A stretch of DNA of 64,000 nucleotides from Candidatus Binatia bacterium (GTDB lineage: Bacteria > Desulfobacterota > Binatia > HRBIN30 > BPIQ01): the NCBI GenBank assembly GCA_026004195.1, contig BPIQ01000005.1, positions 50,127 through 114,126 of the forward strand, read 5' to 3'. Made by a program: the position numbers and the translations under genes. Of this stretch, positions 27,561 to 35,365 are shown piece by piece (the first letter of the stretch is position 1; each line of letters begins with the position of its first letter). Below the pieces are notes generated by a model that did not search any database, was not told where the DNA came from, and saw nothing but the letters and a program-made list of their open reading frames with translations.

Positions 27561-29135
27561 ATGGCTCGCACCATGCCCGAGGTGCGGAGACGGCCGACCT
27601 TCCTGGAATGGATCGCACTCGGCGTGGGGCTGGTTCTCCTCTGGCGCTATCGCTGGATCCTGGACGACGCCTTCGTTTACTTCCGTTACATCGACAACTT
27701 TCTCTTTCTCGACCTGGGTCTCGTCTACAACCGGGGCGAGTACGTCGAGGGCTACAGTAGCCCCCTCTGGCTTCTCCTTCTCCTGGGTTTTCGTGCCCTT
27801 CGGCTCGACTACTGGTACGTTCTTCTCGGTGTCGGGGTCGTCGCTTTTCTCGCCTTCTGGTGGTGTCTCGTCGAGCTCCGAAGGCGCACGGCCCCTCACG
27901 GCCCGGAACTTCCCGTGCCCGCCCTCTTCCTCTGCGGGAACTACGGAGTCCTCTGCTACTTCACTTCCGGCATGGAAACGCCGCTCGTCCAGCTCGCGGC
28001 AGCTCTTTTCGCGCTCTTCGTTTTCCGGCCTTCGTCCCCAGGCTTGCAGGCGGCGCTCGGTCTCGCTCCGCTCCTGCGACACGAGCTTTTTTTGCCCGTG
28101 GCCCTGGGCGCGGCCTGGGCCTGGAAGCGCAACCGATTTCCCTGGACGCTCGTGCTCGTCTGCCTCTCGACTCTCGGCGGCTGGGTTCTTTTCCGCATCT
28201 ACTACTACGCGGACTTCTTCCCCAACACCTTCTATCTCAAGAACACGTGGGAGGTCCGCCGGGGATTCGTCTATCTCCACGAAACGCTTTCCACCTACCA
28301 TCTCTACGAGCTCGGTGCCCTTGCGGTGCTCGGCGCATGGTGGACTTCCCGCCGCGGCCTCGGAGGCCGCGGGGCCGAGCGGCTCGTGCTCCTGGCCGCC
28401 GCCGTGGTGGTCGCGGCTTACGTCGTCAAGATCGGAGGCGACGCGCGACACTACCGCTACCTGGCGTTTCCCTTCGTCCTCGCGGTCTGTGCCACGTCCG
28501 GCATCTGGGAAGCCCTTTTCGCCTCGCTCGGGCTCGGGCGGCGGAGCGCTCTCGTGGCGGGCCCGGCGATTCTCCTCCTCGGGGCGTCCTTCTACCCACC
28601 GCAGCTCGACCGGCACCCGATCACGGGAAAGGAGAAAGCGGGACTCGTCCGCGGCATCTCCGACGCCGCGTTCCACCGGCACCACCCGAGCCTCCGGCAC
28701 GCGTCGTGGTCACGGGACGTGAGCCCCGAAAAGCTCCTGGCCGCGAAAGCGTCCGGCACCGAGCTGCACCGCGCCGTTCTCGTCGACGGCTGGTGCGCTC
28801 GCATCTACCGCCGCTACACGTTCCGGGTCGTCCAGCGCTTCGGGCTCACCGACCCCTTCCTTTCGCGGGCACGGGTACGTGCCAACCGGGCGGGCCACAA
28901 ACTCTCGCTGCTGCCCCTGGCCAAAGACCTGGCCGCTATCGAGCAGAGTCTCGGCTGGGTGGGGCGCGGAATGTTTCGCGCAGCACTCGCCGAGCTGCCC
29001 GCGTACCGAAGACCGCAGTGGGTCGAGCGGAACCTGGCCGTGCTCGAACGGATCGAAAGGCGCGCCTACAACCGGCACGACTTTCTCGAGAACCTCCGCC
29101 TCGCGCTCCGCCCGGTCCGGGGATTCCGGCCCTGA
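27561..29135 (+). CDS. polytopic membrane protein, GT-C-type (AftB-like) glycosyltransferase candidate
   Basis: 524 residues. About 10 membrane segments fill residues 14-345, followed by a basic soluble C-terminal domain. The first extracytoplasmic loop reads WILDDAFVYFRYIDNF and then GLVYNRGEYVEGYSSPLW; this DDA-x-x-x-x-RY...GLVYN-GE-VEGY pattern is the one found in lipid-linked sugar transferases such as mycobacterial AftB, with the Asp pair as presumed catalytic residues. A polyprenyl-linked sugar donor is therefore likely, with transfer on the outer face of the membrane. It ends 3 bases before the convergent sulfatase-fold gene. The GTTCA array is about 230 bases upstream. Confidence 0.72.
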   Translation: MARTMPEVRRRPTFLEWIALGVGLVLLWRYRWILDDAFVYFRYIDNFLFLDLGLVYNRGEYVEGYSSPLWLLLLLGFRALRLDYWYVLLGVGVVAFLAFWWCLVELRRRTAPHGPELPVPALFLCGNYGVLCYFTSGMETPLVQLAAALFALFVFRPSSPGLQAALGLAPLLRHELFLPVALGAAWAWKRNRFPWTLVLVCLSTLGGWVLFRIYYYADFFPNTFYLKNTWEVRRGFVYLHETLSTYHLYELGALAVLGAWWTSRRGLGGRGAERLVLLAAAVVVAAYVVKIGGDARHYRYLAFPFVLAVCATSGIWEALFASLGLGRRSALVAGPAILLLGASFYPPQLDRHPITGKEKAGLVRGISDAAFHRHHPSLRHASWSRDVSPEKLLAAKASGTELHRAVLVDGWCARIYRRYTFRVVQRFGLTDPFLSRARVRANRAGHKLSLLPLAKDLAAIEQSLGWVGRGMFRAALAELPAYRRPQWVERNLAVLERIERRAYNRHDFLENLRLALRPVRGFRP

Positions 29136-29138
29136 CGC

Positions 29139-30551
29139 TCAGCGGCCGTAGCCCAGGTCCTCGAGCTGCTGGAGCTCTTCGGGGGCGAGGTCCGCTTGGG
29201 GCGCGAGCGTCTTGCGTTCCCTCGCGAGCGCGGCGAGCTTCCCGAGCTCGCGCTCGAGTTCCGCGAGCTCCTTTTTTCGCTTCTCGGCCAGGTTCGACCG
29301 CTCGAAGGGATCGCGTTCGAGGTCGTAAAGCTCCCAGCGTTCTTCGAGCTCGTCGTGGACCAGCTTCCACGGCCAGTGGAGAAGCACCTTCTTTTTCGCC
29401 CGCTTCGCGCGGTTCACGATGTGGACAGGCTCGAAATCCACCTCGGCGAAAAGCGGGAGGCCGCCGCCCTTCTCGCCCCGGAGCCAGGGCCCGAGCGAGG
29501 GCACGTGGTGAGGCGGAAGCGCGGACGACCCTTCGGAGCTTGCGAGCTCGAGAATCGTGGCGAAAAGCGCGGCCGTCGAGACAGGAGTGCGAACCAGCCG
29601 GGCGCGCGGGCCTCGTCGCCAGGGCACCCGAACGATGAGCGGCACCCGCAGGACCTCCTCGTAGACCGAGCGAGTGTGGCCGAGCCAGCCGTGCTCGAGA
29701 AACTCCTCGCCGTGGTCCGAGGTGACGACGAAAAGCGTCCGGTCGAGAAGGTTCCGCTCTTCGAGGGCCCCGACGAGCTTCCCGATCCCCCCGTCCGTGA
29801 AACGGATCTCCTCGTCGTAGAGGTCCAGGAGAAACCGAACTTCTTCCGGGGTGAGCGTCGGCAGGATCTGCCGCAGTCGCAGGATGTGCCACGGTCCCTC
29901 GAGGCGCCCGGCCCGTGGGGGGGCGAAGCCCACCTCGGGGTGGCGCAGGTAGGTGTAGTGCGGGTCGAAGTAGTGGACGAAAAGAAAAAAGGGGCCTTCT
30001 CCGGCCTCCTCGAGAAAGCGGAGCGCCTTTTCGGTGACGCCCGGAGTGGAGACGTGGTTGGGTCCCCCGACCTCGCTCTGGTCGTAGCGTTCGAAGCCCC
30101 GGCGGAACCCGTACTTCGCTGCGACGAAAAGCCCGCTCACGACGCCGTACGTGCGGTAGCCGCGCTTTCGGAGAAGCTCGGCCAGCGTCGGAACTTCGGT
30201 GCGGAGCGTGGCCTGCACACTCGTCGCACCGTGAGCGCTCGGGTAGAGCCCCGTGAAGATCGAGGCGACGGACGGCTTCGTCCAGGGTGCCGTCGCGTAC
30301 GCACGCTCGAAGCGCACCGCGTCCCTCGCGAGCCGGTCGAGCGCGGGGGAGGTGTTTCGCCGGGCCCCGTAGCAGCCGAGCCGGTCGGCCCGGAGCGTGT
30401 CCACGACGACGAGAACGACGTTGAGCCGTTCGGGAAGACCGCTCGACCGAGAACGAAAGCAGCCCGACGAGGAGAGGACGGCGGCCGCGAGGCAGAGCCA
30501 GAAGGATCCCCGCCGCGCAACCTCAGTCGAAAAAAGTCTGCGCATGGACAT
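29139..30551 (-). CDS. sulfatase-fold lipoprotein with Thr at the nucleophile position
   Basis: 470 residues; ATG at 30551 (a second ATG at 30545). Signal with lipobox LSSSGC (Cys31), so the protein is probably outer-membrane or periplasmic and lipid-anchored. VVVDTLRADRLGCYG (48-62) and VTSDHGEEFLEHGWLGH carry the metal-binding residues. The nucleophile site is PWTKPSV with Thr91, not Cys/Ser-x-Pro-x-Arg, so it cannot form formylglycine. Phosphoethanolamine- and phosphoglycerol-transferase relatives use Thr here. It is the last gene of an ATP-grasp/SDR/sulfatase-fold unit, 44 bases after the SDR. Related to 2196-3707. Confidence 0.85.
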   Translation of the reverse strand: MSMRRLFSTEVARRGSFWLCLAAAVLSSSGCFRSRSSGLPERLNVVLVVVDTLRADRLGCYGARRNTSPALDRLARDAVRFERAYATAPWTKPSVASIFTGLYPSAHGATSVQATLRTEVPTLAELLRKRGYRTYGVVSGLFVAAKYGFRRGFERYDQSEVGGPNHVSTPGVTEKALRFLEEAGEGPFFLFVHYFDPHYTYLRHPEVGFAPPRAGRLEGPWHILRLRQILPTLTPEEVRFLLDLYDEEIRFTDGGIGKLVGALEERNLLDRTLFVVTSDHGEEFLEHGWLGHTRSVYEEVLRVPLIVRVPWRRGPRARLVRTPVSTAALFATILELASSEGSSALPPHHVPSLGPWLRGEKGGGLPLFAEVDFEPVHIVNRAKRAKKKVLLHWPWKLVHDELEERWELYDLERDPFERSNLAEKRKKELAELERELGKLAALARERKTLAPQADLAPEELQQLEDLGYGR

Positions 30552-30595
30552 CGAGTCCCCGGGCGCCGGTGGGTGCTCCGGAGTCCACGAACCCT

Positions 30596-31375
30596 TCAGT
30601 GGAAGAAATGCCCCGCATTGACGTCGAGGGCCTGCCCCGTGATCGCCCGCGAGCGGTCCGAGGCGAAAAAGAGAACGGCTTCGGCCACCTCCTCCGAGGT
30701 GGGGATGCGCCCGAGTGCCGTCCGCGCCGCGACCTCGTCGTAGACCTCCCGCGGGTCGCACCCCCGTTGCTGCGCCACCGCCGCGAAAAACCTCTCGAGC
30801 GCCGGTCCCCAGATGTAGCCCGGCACCACCGAGTTGACGCGGATCCCGTACGGGCCGAGCTCCTTGGCGAGGGTGCGAGCGGCGGTGAGCAGAGCCGACT
30901 TCGACGAAGCGTACCCCCCGAAGCGGGGCTCCACGATCCGGATCGACATCGTGTTCACCATCACGATCGAGCCGCCGCCCGACCGTTTCATCGACGGAAT
31001 GACCGCCTGGCAAAGCCGGAGCGTCCCGAAGAAGTTCACGTCGAAGATCCGGCGCCAGTCGTCGAGGTTGGCTTCCTCGGCCAGGTCGTAGGGGGCACTT
31101 GCAAAGGCGTTCTGGACGAGAACGTCGATCCGCCCGAATCGGTCGAGCGCGAACCGAACGAGACGCTCGCAGTCTTCGGGCCGGGTGATGTCGGCGGCGT
31201 GCACGGCGGCACGGCCGCCTTCTTGCGCGATCTCCCGGCCGAGCTCCTCGAGCCTTTGCGCATTCCGGGCGGCAAGCACCACGGCCGCCCCCTCCCGCGC
31301 GAAGAGCTTCGCCACGGCACGGCCCAGTCCCGGACCGGCACCCGACACGACGGCAACCTTGTTCTCGAGCAGCAT
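30596..31375 (-). CDS. short-chain dehydrogenase/reductase
   Basis: 259 residues from ATG at 31375 (an in-frame ATG 21 bases upstream is possible). SGAGPGLGRA is the cofactor loop, but the usual NNAG is changed to QNAFASAP; the catalytic tyrosine is in YASSKSALL, and the end reads TGQALDVNAG. A hydrophilic insert WGPALERFFAAVAQQRGCDP precedes the last helix. These changes resemble SDRs of steroid or aromatic catabolism, but the substrate is not evident. It lies between the ATP-grasp and sulfatase-fold genes with gaps of 49 and 44 bases. Confidence 0.87.
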   Translation of the reverse strand: MLLENKVAVVSGAGPGLGRAVAKLFAREGAAVVLAARNAQRLEELGREIAQEGGRAAVHAADITRPEDCERLVRFALDRFGRIDVLVQNAFASAPYDLAEEANLDDWRRIFDVNFFGTLRLCQAVIPSMKRSGGGSIVMVNTMSIRIVEPRFGGYASSKSALLTAARTLAKELGPYGIRVNSVVPGYIWGPALERFFAAVAQQRGCDPREVYDEVAARTALGRIPTSEEVAEAVLFFASDRSRAITGQALDVNAGHFFH

Positions 31376-31424
31376 CCCGGGCGTCCCGGAAAGCATCGGC
31401 CAACCGGGACCCTTTCGCAAGGCG

Positions 31425-32603
31425 TCAGGAAGCCTCTTTCGCGAGACAGATGGCCGAGAAGCCCCCGCCGGGTGTCCGGAAGTTGGTCACCTGCCCTTCG
31501 TAGACGCGGGCGCCGAAAAGAAGGATCTCGTCCCGGTACACGTAGGCCCGGACGTCGAACTTCATCCGCCGGAGTCCCTCGGGAGTTTCCACCTCGACGG
31601 AGCCCGGATCCACGAGTTCCTGCGCCACGAAGCCTTCGGGCGACCTGTAGAGTTCCTCGAGGCGGCGCCGGCTGATCTTGTCCCCGCGGTAGACGGCCTT
31701 GCTCCCGAAAAGCCGGGCGGGCTTGAAAACCCAGCGCCGCCTCGTCCGCCACGCTTCCTCGAAGGAGAGGCGATCGAGCGGAACCGTCCGGGGCACGATG
31801 CGCGCGAGAAACGCGGCGTCTTCGGCGGGAAGGCCCAGGGTGCGCAGCGCCTCCGGGTCGGAAAAGACGGCCAGGCGTCGCTTGTCGGCGAGAAGGTGGT
31901 GCTCCCGCGGGGTGGGTGTCACGACGACCTCCCCCGCCAGGTAAGCCCGCCGCAGGCTTGCGGACCGTTCTTCCGAGAGCGAAAAGTCCGTGTCCCTGAG
32001 ATACACGAGGTCTACCCGCCTACCCTCCGCGCGCACGCCCTCTCCCGGCACGTACTCGAGGTCCCGAGTGTCGGCAATGGTGGCCTCGATTCCGTGGCGC
32101 CGGAAGAGCTCCACGAAAAGGAGGAACTCGGGATAGAGAAACTGCCCGGAAGGCCCGTCGTCCACGATGGCGACGCTTGCGAGCTCCGCCTCCGGGCCCC
32201 GCACGGCCTCGAACTCCGCCCGGAAGGTTTCGACGAGCCTGCGCTCCACGGCCTCCGGGGCCGGGGGCGGGCAGCAAATCCACGGGATCGAGCCGGGGTC
32301 GCAGCGGCGGAGCGAGAGAAGGCCGTTCAGAAGAGCGCCACCGGCGTTCGTGTTGATCTCGACGAGCTTCGGACCCTCGGGGGTGATGTGGAAGTCGTAC
32401 CCCATGAAAACCCCGAAGGAGCCCGGCGCTCGCAGGGAAACCTCGTCGGCGCCCGGGTCCACGAGCGCAGCGTAGCCCGGCGAGTGGGCGAGCCCGAAGA
32501 GGATTTCCACCGCCCTACGGATCACCTGCGCCCGGGAGACCTCGAGGGCGAGAAGCGTGGGCGCGTAGGGAATCCTCGGCTCCGCCGCAGCCGGGGTTGT
32601 CAT
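31425..32603 (-). CDS. ATP-grasp-like protein of unknown ligase function
   Basis: 392 residues from ATG at 32603. The N-terminal part has GSFGVFMGYDFH, PKLVEINTNAGGALLNG and later SGQFLYPEFLLFVELF; the C-terminal half has WVFKPARLFGSKAVYRGDKI and VAQELVDPGSVEVETP, the Lys and acidic residues expected for ATP binding in the ATP-grasp fold, then a tail with a conserved FDVRAYVYRDEI. It resembles circularly arranged amide ligases of the glutathionylspermidine-synthase-like kind, but I cannot name the substrate. It begins the unit that continues through the SDR and sulfatase-fold genes. Confidence 0.68.
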   Translation of the reverse strand: MTTPAAAEPRIPYAPTLLALEVSRAQVIRRAVEILFGLAHSPGYAALVDPGADEVSLRAPGSFGVFMGYDFHITPEGPKLVEINTNAGGALLNGLLSLRRCDPGSIPWICCPPPAPEAVERRLVETFRAEFEAVRGPEAELASVAIVDDGPSGQFLYPEFLLFVELFRRHGIEATIADTRDLEYVPGEGVRAEGRRVDLVYLRDTDFSLSEERSASLRRAYLAGEVVVTPTPREHHLLADKRRLAVFSDPEALRTLGLPAEDAAFLARIVPRTVPLDRLSFEEAWRTRRRWVFKPARLFGSKAVYRGDKISRRRLEELYRSPEGFVAQELVDPGSVEVETPEGLRRMKFDVRAYVYRDEILLFGARVYEGQVTNFRTPGGGFSAICLAKEAS

Positions 32604-32663
32604 CAGGGCGAGCTTAACTTTCCCCCGCCGGGCGGGCAACGAAGGGGCTTGCGTTACCTTCCG

Positions 32664-32694
32664 GGGCGGCACCCCGCCTTCGGGGGTACCGCCC
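32664..32694 (-). terminator. strong 12-bp hairpin between hsp20 and the ATP-grasp gene
   Basis: GGGCGGCACCCC (32664-32675) pairs with GGGGTACCGCCC (32683-32694) across a 7-base loop, with one G-U pair in the RNA. It follows the hsp20 stop and precedes the ATP-grasp start by about 60 bases. There is no T tract after it on the minus strand, so it may be a Rho-type or RNA-stabilising hairpin rather than an intrinsic terminator. Confidence 0.55.
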
Positions 32695-32705
32695 GGGGGA
32701 CCGGC

Positions 32706-33221
32706 CTAGGCAGCGACCGGAACGCGCTTGACCTGGCCGCCTTCGCGGAGGGGTACCCGGACCTGGAGGACGCCGTTCTTGAATTCCGCCCGGACCCCGT
32801 CCACGTCGGCGTCGGCCGGGAGCGGGAATGCCCGATGGAAGCTACCGTAGGAACGCTCCATCCAGTAGTAGTCGTCCCCCCGAGACTCCTCCTCGTGCCT
32901 CCGCTCGGCCTCGAGAACCAGCTGGTTGGCGCTCACCCGGACTTCCACGTCCTCGGGCCTGACACCCGGGAGATCCACGCGGAAGAGGAGCTCCCGGCCC
33001 TCTTTCTTCACGTCCACCGGAGGGAACCAGCCGAAACGAGGACGCCAGAACTCGGGCCAGTCGGCGAAGAACCGGTCGAGCGCGCGGTCGAGTTCCGAAC
33101 GGACGGCAACGGGGACGGGAACCTCCCGGCTCTTCTTCCTGCCCCGGAGTCTCGGCAGGAGATCGACGACCTTGCCCCTGAGATCCACCACCTTGCTCCG
33201 CACGGTTTCCGGAAGCCTCAT
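32706..33221 (-). CDS. Hsp20 / alpha-crystallin small heat-shock protein
   Basis: 171 residues from ATG at 33221, preceded by a perfect AAAGGAGGTGA. A basic N-terminal region (1-60) leads to the alpha-crystallin domain (about 68-171): WFPPVDVKKEGRELLFRVDLPGV, QLVLEAERRHEE, YGSFHRAFPLP, and the closing strand GVLQVRVP. Small heat-shock proteins hold unfolding proteins in oligomers. It diverges from a small membrane-protein gene across 200 bases, which contains a heat-shock-like promoter pointing to the latter. Confidence 0.93.
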   Translation of the reverse strand: MRLPETVRSKVVDLRGKVVDLLPRLRGRKKSREVPVPVAVRSELDRALDRFFADWPEFWRPRFGWFPPVDVKKEGRELLFRVDLPGVRPEDVEVRVSANQLVLEAERRHEEESRGDDYYWMERSYGSFHRAFPLPADADVDGVRAEFKNGVLQVRVPLREGGQVKRVPVAA

Positions 33222-33342
33222 TGCCGTCACCTCCTTTCCGAGCGAGCTGCGAAAAAAATGTGTCCGCCGATCTTCGCGTCAACCCCCTCCGAACCCGGCC
33301 TCCCGAGAAGACCGAGCCGGGCCGCCGGCGGGAAGCGGGCCC

Positions 33343-33371
33343 CTTGAAAGGGACGCCCTGGCGATTATTTC
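33343..33371 (+). promoter_or_regulatory. possible sigma-32 (heat-shock) type promoter
   Basis: CTTGAAA at 33343-33349 matches the heat-shock sigma-32 -35 consensus, and an A/T-rich GCGATTATTT is 13 bases downstream in the -10 position. The -10 is not the full CCCCATNT, so this is tentative. It drives the small ORF at 33421, whose start is 50 bases further on, next to the divergent hsp20 gene. Confidence 0.4.
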
Positions 33372-33420
33372 GCATTTGCGGGAGCGACGAAGAAAATCTC
33401 GGGAAAGGAGGTGAGCGGAC

Positions 33421-33651
33421 ATGGCAGTGCTCCACCCGGTAGCTCTCGCACCCGTCATCCTGGTTCCGCCTCCCGCGAGCGGGGTCCTCGCGTGGACGGC
33501 GCCGGCTTACCTGACGTTCGGGATCCTGGCTGCCGTCCTGGCCGCGAGCCTCGTCGGGATGCTTCTGAGCGGTCCCGTGCGCGTCGCGGTGCCGGTCAGG
33601 AGCGACGTCGGGTTGGAGCGCAAGGCCGTCTTGGCCGCTCAGCCTGCCTGA
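33421..33651 (+). CDS. small membrane protein, function unknown
   Basis: 76 residues with a perfect GGAAAGGAGGTGA ribosome-binding site, the same as that of the divergent hsp20. Two hydrophobic stretches (3-17 and 26-49) suggest a short membrane-embedded protein; the remainder is polar with no recognised motif. Followed by an intrinsic terminator. Probably co-regulated with hsp20 and possibly stress-induced, but this is inference from position. Confidence 0.62.
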   Translation: MAVLHPVALAPVILVPPPASGVLAWTAPAYLTFGILAAVLAASLVGMLLSGPVRVAVPVRSDVGLERKAVLAAQPA

Positions 33652-35231
33652 CCTCCGGACCGGCCGACAGCGGCGCACGGGCGCCGCTTTTTTTTTGGGC
33701 GTGGGTGCGGAGGTACATAGACGCGACAACCCGGCCGTAAAGTCGGAGGTGCCCAACGAATCGGAGGGCCACGCTCGGTCGTGGCCGTGGTCGCCCGGGG
33801 ACCCGCTCTCTGGGATCCTCGTTCATGGGTGGCGCGTCCCCCCCCCGGCACCCCCGGACGCGACGGAGCGCGTCCCTCCGGATGGGGCGTGTTCACGCGT
33901 GGCACGTTGCCCGCCCCCGCGGACGTCATCGGAGGGCCACGCTCTGTCGTGGCCGTGGTCGCCCGGGGACCCGCTCTCTCGGGTCCTCGTTCATGGGTGG
34001 CGCGTCCCCCCCCCCCCCCCGGACGCGACGGAGCGCGTCCCTCCGGATGGGCCGTGTTCACGCGTGGCACGTTGCCCGCCCCCGCGGACGTCATCGGAGG
34101 GCCACGCTCGGTCGTGGCCGTGGTCGCCGGACGGACCCGCTCTGTCGGGTCCGTGTTCGTGCGTGGCGCGGCCCCCGCCCCCCCGGACGCGACGGAGCGC
34201 GTCCCTCCGACCGGCCGCGTTCGCCGATGGCGAGAACGTCGATCCGTGGATGCGAACGGTCGTTTGCGTCCCCGTGCCCTCCGGACGCGACGGAGCGCGT
34301 CCCTCCGGCCGGCGGCCGTATTCGGCGCGCCGGGCGCGCGACGGGCGCGTCCCTCCGGTGGGTCCGTCGGCCGTCTCCGTCGGGCCGCGCCCGCGGTACC
34401 ACCCCCGGACCTCCGCGGCACGGCGCGCCGGGGCTCGGGTATGTACTCCACTCCCGGCTGTCGCCGCGTGGGCTGGGGATAGAGCCGCATCAGATCCAGG
34501 AACTCCCGCGGCATTTCCCGGCTCACCCGAAGCCCGAGCGAGCAGGCCGCTTCGTAGGTGATCGGGTGGTCGTGGGTCCAGCGCCCCTCGGAGAGAAGCC
34601 GCGAGATTTCCTCCACCCGCTCCTCGGGGTAGCGCCCAGCGAGCAGCTCCGCCACGCTTTCCCTCACCTGCGCCATGGCCTTTTCTGCCTGGTCGGCCAG
34701 GATGAGGGTGCGGTCCTCGATCCGTTCGATCGGCTTCTCCTTGAGGACTCGCAGGAGAGAAGCTGCCGGGAACTGCCCGAGCTGGGGGTCCACCGGGCCG
34801 AGGACGGCATGCGGGCTCATGACGATCTCGTCGGCGGCCAGGGCAATGAGCGTCCCTCCGGACATGGCGTAGTGCGGGACGAAGGCCGTCACCTTCCCGG
34901 GATGCGCGGCAATGGCCCGGGCGATCTGGAGCGAAGCCAGGACGAGGCCTCCGGGCGTGTGGAGGACGAGGTCGATGGGCGTGCTCGGGTCGGTGAGCTG
35001 GATCGCGCGAATGACCTCCTCGGAGTCGTGGATGTCGATGTAGCGGAAGATGGGAAAGCCGAGGAGGCTCATCGTCTCCTGCCGGTGGACGAGAAGGATC
35101 ACACGGGAGCCGCGCCGCTTTTCGATCTTCGCCAGAAGGCGCTGCCGGGAGGCCTCGAGCATTCTCTGCCGCAGAAGCGGCTGGAGCGCCGAGATCATGA
35201 AGAAAAGCCAGAAGAGATCCATCGGGCTCAT
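33639..35231 (-). CDS. SppA/ClpP-fold membrane serine protease (SDH_sah family) with a repeat-encoded C-terminal tail
   Basis: 530 residues from ATG at 35231 (GAGGAGG upstream). Residues 1-20 are a membrane anchor; the ClpP-like domain runs to about 270 with THTPGGLV-type LVLHTPGGLVLAS, the nucleophile Ser124 in HYAMSGGTLIA, and LGPVDPQLGQ. A family member would end near YPQPTRRQPGVEYIP (about 264). Here the stop is missing and the frame continues for about 258 residues through the hairpin array, giving tandem blocks such as ATTERGPPMTSAGAGN and EGRAPSRPG, then crosses the terminator and overlaps the small ORF's stop by 12 bases. The tail may be translated or simply a lost stop. Confidence 0.85.
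   Translation of the reverse strand: MSPMDLFWLFFMISALQPLLRQRMLEASRQRLLAKIEKRRGSRVILLVHRQETMSLLGFPIFRYIDIHDSEEVIRAIQLTDPSTPIDLVLHTPGGLVLASLQIARAIAAHPGKVTAFVPHYAMSGGTLIALAADEIVMSPHAVLGPVDPQLGQFPAASLLRVLKEKPIERIEDRTLILADQAEKAMAQVRESVAELLAGRYPEERVEEISRLLSEGRWTHDHPITYEAACSLGLRVSREMPREFLDLMRLYPQPTRRQPGVEYIPEPRRAVPRRSGGGTAGAARRRRPTDPPEGRARRAPGAPNTAAGRRDALRRVRRARGRKRPFASTDRRSRHRRTRPVGGTRSVASGGAGAAPRTNTDPTERVRPATTATTERGPPMTSAGAGNVPRVNTAHPEGRAPSRPGGGGGRATHERGPERAGPRATTATTERGPPMTSAGAGNVPRVNTPHPEGRAPSRPGVPGGGRATHERGSQRAGPRATTATTERGPPIRWAPPTLRPGCRVYVPPHPRPKKKRRPCAAVGRSGGQAG
33670..33696 (+). terminator. intrinsic terminator after the small membrane protein
   Basis: GCGGCGC-ACGG-GCGCCGC stem-loop (33670-33687) followed by nine T (33688-33696), 18 bases after the stop codon of the small ORF. 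It is the clearest Rho-independent terminator in the window. Confidence 0.92.
33767..34302. repeat. tandem A-B-C triple-hairpin array inside the 3' part of a protease gene
   Basis: Three complete composites: A 33767, B 33799, C 33855; A 33935, B 33967, C 34021; A 34100, B 34133, C 34185; an extra class C at 34283, and a degenerate copy near 34332. A is GGCCACG-CTCNGT-CGTGGCC, B is GGACCCG-CTCTNT-CGGGTCC, and C is the inverted GGACGCG-ACGGAG-CGCGTCC. Gaps A to B are 12, 12 and 13 bases; B to C 36, 34 and 32. Unit spacing is 168 and 165 bases, both multiples of three. A C-tract of up to 15 (34006-34020) sits before C. The array is read by the protease gene at 33639-35231. Confidence 0.95.
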
Positions 35232-35365
35232 GGGATGCCTCCTCGCACGGCCCGAGTTACTTAACGGTTTCTTCGAGGGGCCGCCAGACCGGCCCCTCAG
35301 CGGCCTGCCGGACCGTGTGGCAGCGTGGCCCGAATTTCCATAACATGGGTGCCGGTGGAGGTATC

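Noticed and set aside
33221..33421. CIRCE element near hsp20
   Set aside because: No TTAGCACTC-N9-GAGTGCTAA or close variant was found in the divergent region.
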